Position numbers and translations under genes: made by a program
Notes under the pieces: generated by a model
Seen by the model: only the letters and a program-made list of their open reading frames with translations
Databases searched by the model: none
Told to the model about the DNA's origin: nothing
From: Streptococcus sp.
GTDB lineage: Bacteria; Bacillota; Bacilli; Lactobacillales; Streptococcaceae
Direction: 5' to 3'
Assembly (NCBI GenBank): GCA_030825825.1
Contig: JAPJPE010000055.1
Span: 1-7,699, forward strand
DNA length: 7,699 nucleotides
Shown here: positions 5,338-7,699 of the stretch, in pieces
Layout: each line of letters opens with the position of its first letter
Position numbering within the stretch: the stretch's first letter is position 1

Positions 5338-6277
5338 CTTGAGGGTCCTTTGTCTTAGATACGATGGTCCGATAGCGGGCTTTAAATAAAGGCACCAGCT
5401 GATCCAAGTCTTCTTCTAAACAGAGAACCTTAACGTTTGGCCCTGCATCCATAGTGAAGTAACAAGCATGGCCTGCAGCGCGAAGCTCACGGACAAAGTC
5501 CATAGCTTTGTGGCTTTCTTCTGTCAAGTAGCTAAAGGCTGGAGTGGCTGTTCTAGTCGTCGCATGCATAGCAAGGGCATTGCGCTCTGTCAGCTGACCG
5601 ACCTGTTCAAAATCATTGGCAGCTAGATAGTCCAGCATGTCTTTATAATCTTGTCGAGACTCTTCGATCCATTCTTTGAATTTATCCGAAGTCTCCATGC
5701 AGCGTTTCATCCCTTCCCGGCTGGAAACGGACTTTTGCTTGTCATTGAGAACCAGCATGATCATAGCGAGTTTCAGGTCTGTCTTGACCTTATAAATTTC
5801 TCCACTTTCTTTGTCCCAGGCTGCTAAGGGACCAAAGAAAGACCGTGAAGAAGAGCCCGAAGCAAACTTGGCTTTTTGAGCTAATTCCTCCTGACTCAAG
5901 CCCAAATCATAGTACTGATTGCAAGCCTTGACGAGAGCAGAAAGCCCGCTCGAGCTAGAGGACAAGCCTGCTGCGGTTGGCATGTTGTTGCTGGTATCCA
6001 CCCGAACAAATCCTGCTTCATCTGCTGGCTTCAAGCCATCAATCACAGCTCCAATTTTGGCTTGCTCAGCTGGATTTTGGAATTTTCCATCGATGTAAAA
6101 TTCATGCGCAGTCGCATCTGCTGGCAAAGGTGATAGCCTTGTCTCTGTATACATATTCTCTAAAGTCAACGAAATCGAACTGGTCGAAGGGACCATCTGT
6201 TTGGCATCTTCTTTTCCCCAGTATTTGATAATCGCGATATTGGCATAGGACTTAGCCTTTACAGGTTTTCGATCCAT
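5327..6277 (-). CDS. mvaD: Diphosphomevalonate decarboxylase
   Basis: This enzyme performs ATP-dependent decarboxylation of 5-diphosphomevalonate to isopentenyl diphosphate. The 316 residues show the expected order: SYANIAIIKYWGK (10-22, with Lys19), PSTSSISLTLE (30-40), the serine-rich ATP loop AAGLSSSSSG (102-111), GSSSRSFFGP (141-150, with Arg145) and MDAGPNVK (276-283), where Asp277 is the expected catalytic base. The start lies inside the 3' end of mvaK1 (19-base overlap) with AAGGAG 10 bases upstream. The C-terminal tail after SKTK is short and acidic. Confidence 0.96.
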   Translation of the reverse strand: MDRKPVKAKSYANIAIIKYWGKEDAKQMVPSTSSISLTLENMYTETRLSPLPADATAHEFYIDGKFQNPAEQAKIGAVIDGLKPADEAGFVRVDTSNNMPTAAGLSSSSSGLSALVKACNQYYDLGLSQEELAQKAKFASGSSSRSFFGPLAAWDKESGEIYKVKTDLKLAMIMLVLNDKQKSVSSREGMKRCMETSDKFKEWIEESRQDYKDMLDYLAANDFEQVGQLTERNALAMHATTRTATPAFSYLTEESHKAMDFVRELRAAGHACYFTMDAGPNVKVLCLEEDLDQLVPLFKARYRTIVSKTKDPQDED

Positions 6278-7143
6278 GTATGGTGCGCTCCTTCTTTTTC
6301 TAATGCATGGGCAATGGTTGCTGCTTCACGAGAATCCTTGACGAGGGCAATCACACAGCCTCCAAGACCGCCTCCGCTCATTTTAGCACCTAAGGCCCCA
6401 TTTTCAAGGGCAACGGCGACCAGGTGGTCTGCTTTTTCACAGCTGACACCTACGGCTCTCAAGTGCTCATGGCAAGTAGTCAGAGCCTGTCCTAGGCTCA
6501 TTAGATCATTCATTTTTAGAGCCTCTTCCACCTGCTGGGTCAACTGACCAATCTCATGGAAATGGGACAAAACTTCCTGCCCCTTGGCTTCAACCTTTTG
6601 AATCGCCTCACGGGTATTGCCGTGAATTCCCGTATCCGCAATCACCAAGCTCGCTTTTATACCCAGCTCCAGCGGGTAAAAGCCGACATTCCGGATGAAT
6701 TTAATAGCTTGATCGCTCAAACAAGTCTTGGCATCGAGCCCACTTGGATTCATATGGGCAATGGTTTCTGCTCGATTGACCAGGATTTCTAAGGTCTCAT
6801 CATCCAGCTCCTCTTGATAATAGTCAAAAACTGCTCGAATAGCTGCGATACTCACCGCCGCAGATGATCCCATCCCCCGTTTTTCCGGTACCATGGACTG
6901 AATGCGACAGCGAATCCGGGCCTCGCGAATCCCGAGGTGCTCAAGAGACGCAAAAACTGCCATGGACAAGGTGTCATCTTCAAACAAAATCCATGGACTA
7001 TCTGCCGGGACGATCTGGCAGATCACTTCAATATGATGGAGTGGCAGCGCAATAGCCGGATAACCATAGACCACCGCATGCTCTCCAATTAAGATAATTT
7101 TACTATGCGCCCTTCCGACGCCTATCTCTTTGTTCATATTCAT
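6259..7143 (-). CDS. mvaK1: Mevalonate kinase
   Basis: This is the first enzyme of the operon: ATP plus mevalonate to 5-phosphomevalonate. The GHMP motifs are all present in 294 residues: GRAHSKIILIGEHAVVYGYP (10-29), PEKRGMGSSAA (86-96), SGLDAKT (134-140, with the likely catalytic Asp137) and KMSGGGLGG (254-262). In streptococci this kinase is known to be inhibited by diphosphomevalonate; whether that holds here is not visible. Two in-frame ATGs begin the gene (7143 and 7137). The only purine-rich site, GAGCGAG, abuts the first and is better spaced for the second, so the second may be the true start. HMG-CoA synthase and reductase genes are not in the window. Confidence 0.94.
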   Translation of the reverse strand: MNMNKEIGVGRAHSKIILIGEHAVVYGYPAIALPLHHIEVICQIVPADSPWILFEDDTLSMAVFASLEHLGIREARIRCRIQSMVPEKRGMGSSAAVSIAAIRAVFDYYQEELDDETLEILVNRAETIAHMNPSGLDAKTCLSDQAIKFIRNVGFYPLELGIKASLVIADTGIHGNTREAIQKVEAKGQEVLSHFHEIGQLTQQVEEALKMNDLMSLGQALTTCHEHLRAVGVSCEKADHLVAVALENGALGAKMSGGGLGGCVIALVKDSREAATIAHALEKEGAHHTWIENL

Positions 7144-7166
7144 CTCGCTCTATTAAGGTCATTACT

Positions 7167-7177
7167 ATTTTAATATA
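7167..7177 (-). promoter_or_regulatory. Candidate -10 region of the mevalonate operon
   Basis: The minus strand reads TATATTAAAAT here, containing TATATT and TAAAAT, each near the -10 consensus. No convincing -35 hexamer lies 16-18 bases upstream. A start near 7160 would give a leader of about 15-20 bases. It is the only AT-rich promoter-like stretch between the upstream gene's terminator and mvaK1. Confidence 0.35.
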
Positions 7178-7234
7178 AATCAGCCAAAAAAGCGATGCTT
7201 TTGAAGGAAATCCAACCTAAGACGGAGTTGAGTT

Positions 7235-7249
7235 CTATCTGACAGATAG
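7235..7249. promoter_or_regulatory. Perfect 15-bp palindrome, candidate operator
   Basis: CTATCTG-A-CAGATAG is a 7-bp perfect inverted repeat with a single central base. The loop is too small for an RNA hairpin, so a dimeric protein site is more plausible. It lies about 92 bases upstream of mvaK1 and directly beyond the terminator of the serine hydrolase gene. No regulator is identifiable. Confidence 0.35.
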
Positions 7250-7250
7250 C

Positions 7251-7279
7251 AAAAGGCCAGGATCCATCATCCTAGCCTT
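7251..7279 (-). terminator. Intrinsic terminator of the serine hydrolase gene
   Basis: On the minus strand AAGGCTAGGAT, loop GATGG and ATCCTGGCCTT form an 11-bp stem followed by TTGC. The one imperfect position is a U-G pair in minus-strand RNA but a C-A mismatch in + strand RNA, supporting minus-strand use. The run at the 3' end is only TTTT, so efficiency may be moderate. Confidence 0.7.
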
Positions 7280-7285
7280 CCATTT

Positions 7286-7699
7286 CTATTTCTCAAATTC
7301 TTGTTTGATCAAGTCCATCAAAGAGTTGCGGTCCAGGATCCATTGGGCCCGTTCGTCCTTCTCATAGGTCCGGTTGGACAAAAAGATCACAGCTTCCTGT
7401 CTCTTGCGATTGTACATGATGAAGGTTCCTGTATAGCCCGTATGATCCAACCAGTCCCCCTCTAGATTCCATCCAAGAGCGCGGTTCTTGCCCTCTTCAC
7501 GCGCAAAATTCTGAGACAAGTCACGCGCAAAATCATCCTTCAGATAATGCTCTAAGAAGCGCTCTAGATCAGCAACAGTTGAAAAAAGTCCAGCACTTCC
7601 CGCATGACAGCCCAGAACTCTCGCTTTGGGATCATGAACACTTCCAGAAGCCACTCCACGGACCGTTGGCACCGCCTTTTCGACCGGTCCAAACCGTGT
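7286..7699 (-). CDS. Beta-lactamase-family serine hydrolase, C-terminal part (partial)
   Basis: The frame runs in from the right edge; 137 residues are visible before the TAG stop. GSVHDPKARVLG followed by HAGSAGLFST matches the conserved block of class C beta-lactamase-like serine hydrolases (PBP4*/esterase group), and HTGYTG (His-Thr-Gly at visible residues 86-88) is the equivalent of the KTG box. The catalytic Ser-x-x-Lys lies beyond the window. The apparent GTG at 7672 is an internal valine codon, not a start, because homology-like sequence (TRFGPVEKA) continues to the edge. Substrate is unknown; members include D-amino-acid peptidases, esterases and penicillin-binding proteins. Confidence 0.85.
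   Translation of the reverse strand, partial: TRFGPVEKAVPTVRGVASGSVHDPKARVLGCHAGSAGLFSTVADLERFLEHYLKDDFARDLSQNFAREEGKNRALGWNLEGDWLDHTGYTGTFIMYNRKRQEAVIFLSNRTYEKDERAQWILDRNSLMDLIKQEFEK

Noticed and set aside
7183..7202. AAAAGC/GCTTTT mini-hairpin upstream of mvaK1 as a terminator or attenuator
   Set aside because: The stem is only six AT-rich pairs with a 3-base loop and a very short T run, too weak to claim.
7286..7672. A complete 128-residue protein starting at the GTG at 7672
   Set aside because: The frame stays open to the window edge with family-like sequence upstream, and the catalytic N-terminal motif is missing, so this is the tail of a larger gene.
1..7699. CRISPR array, tRNA, rRNA, insertion sequence transposase, prophage or toxin-antitoxin genes
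   Set aside because: No regularly spaced repeats, tRNA-like cloverleaf, transposase or phage-like reading frames were found on either strand.

Overview
The window looks like chromosomal DNA from a Streptococcus of the oral/viridans type. The main evidence is a tightly overlapping mevalonate-pathway operon in the order mvaK1-mvaD-mvaK2-fni, whose proteins have the lengths and motifs I know from pneumococcus-like streptococci. Moderate-to-low GC, AGGAGG-type ribosome binding sites and short intrinsic terminators agree. The species call is inference; no database was searched.

Layout, left to right: (1) positions 1-92, the last 30 codons of an unidentified + strand gene. (2) 93-400, intergenic, holding structured element A on the + strand and an intrinsic terminator. 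(3) 401-2882, a two-gene minus-strand operon: a secreted, membrane-anchored C69-family Ntn-hydrolase (dipeptidase-like), overlapped by a PrsW-type intramembrane protease gene. (4) 2883-3331, intergenic, holding the C69 promoter with a WalR-like box, a strong minus-strand terminator, structured element B on the minus strand, and a hairpin after fni. (5) 3332-7143, the mevalonate operon, all minus strand and every junction overlapping. Its products take mevalonate to isopentenyl and dimethylallyl diphosphate for undecaprenyl phosphate and other isoprenoids. (6) 7144-7285, the operon's upstream region, with a perfect 15-bp palindrome and the terminator of the next gene. (7) 7286-7699, the C-terminal part of a beta-lactamase-like serine hydrolase that runs off the window.

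The most interesting signal is noncoding. Elements A (193-328, +) and B (3068-3203, -) are two copies of one 136-nt structure. By hand count they match at 116 of 136 positions with no gaps. Each has a closing helix, three hairpins and an invariant ACCUUAGG loop that is complementary to CCUAAGG near the 3' end, which predicts a pseudoknot. Ten of the 20 differences form five compensatory base-pair changes. Homology extends about 85 nt upstream and about 25 nt downstream. Each copy then ends in an intrinsic terminator at the same offset, but the two terminator stems are unrelated in sequence. Each terminator arm also recurs on the far side of its own element. The copies face each other and bracket the C69-PrsW gene pair. 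I do not recognise this as BOX, RUP or any riboswitch class I know. It could be a standalone small RNA family, a small mobile element carrying an RNA fold, or both.
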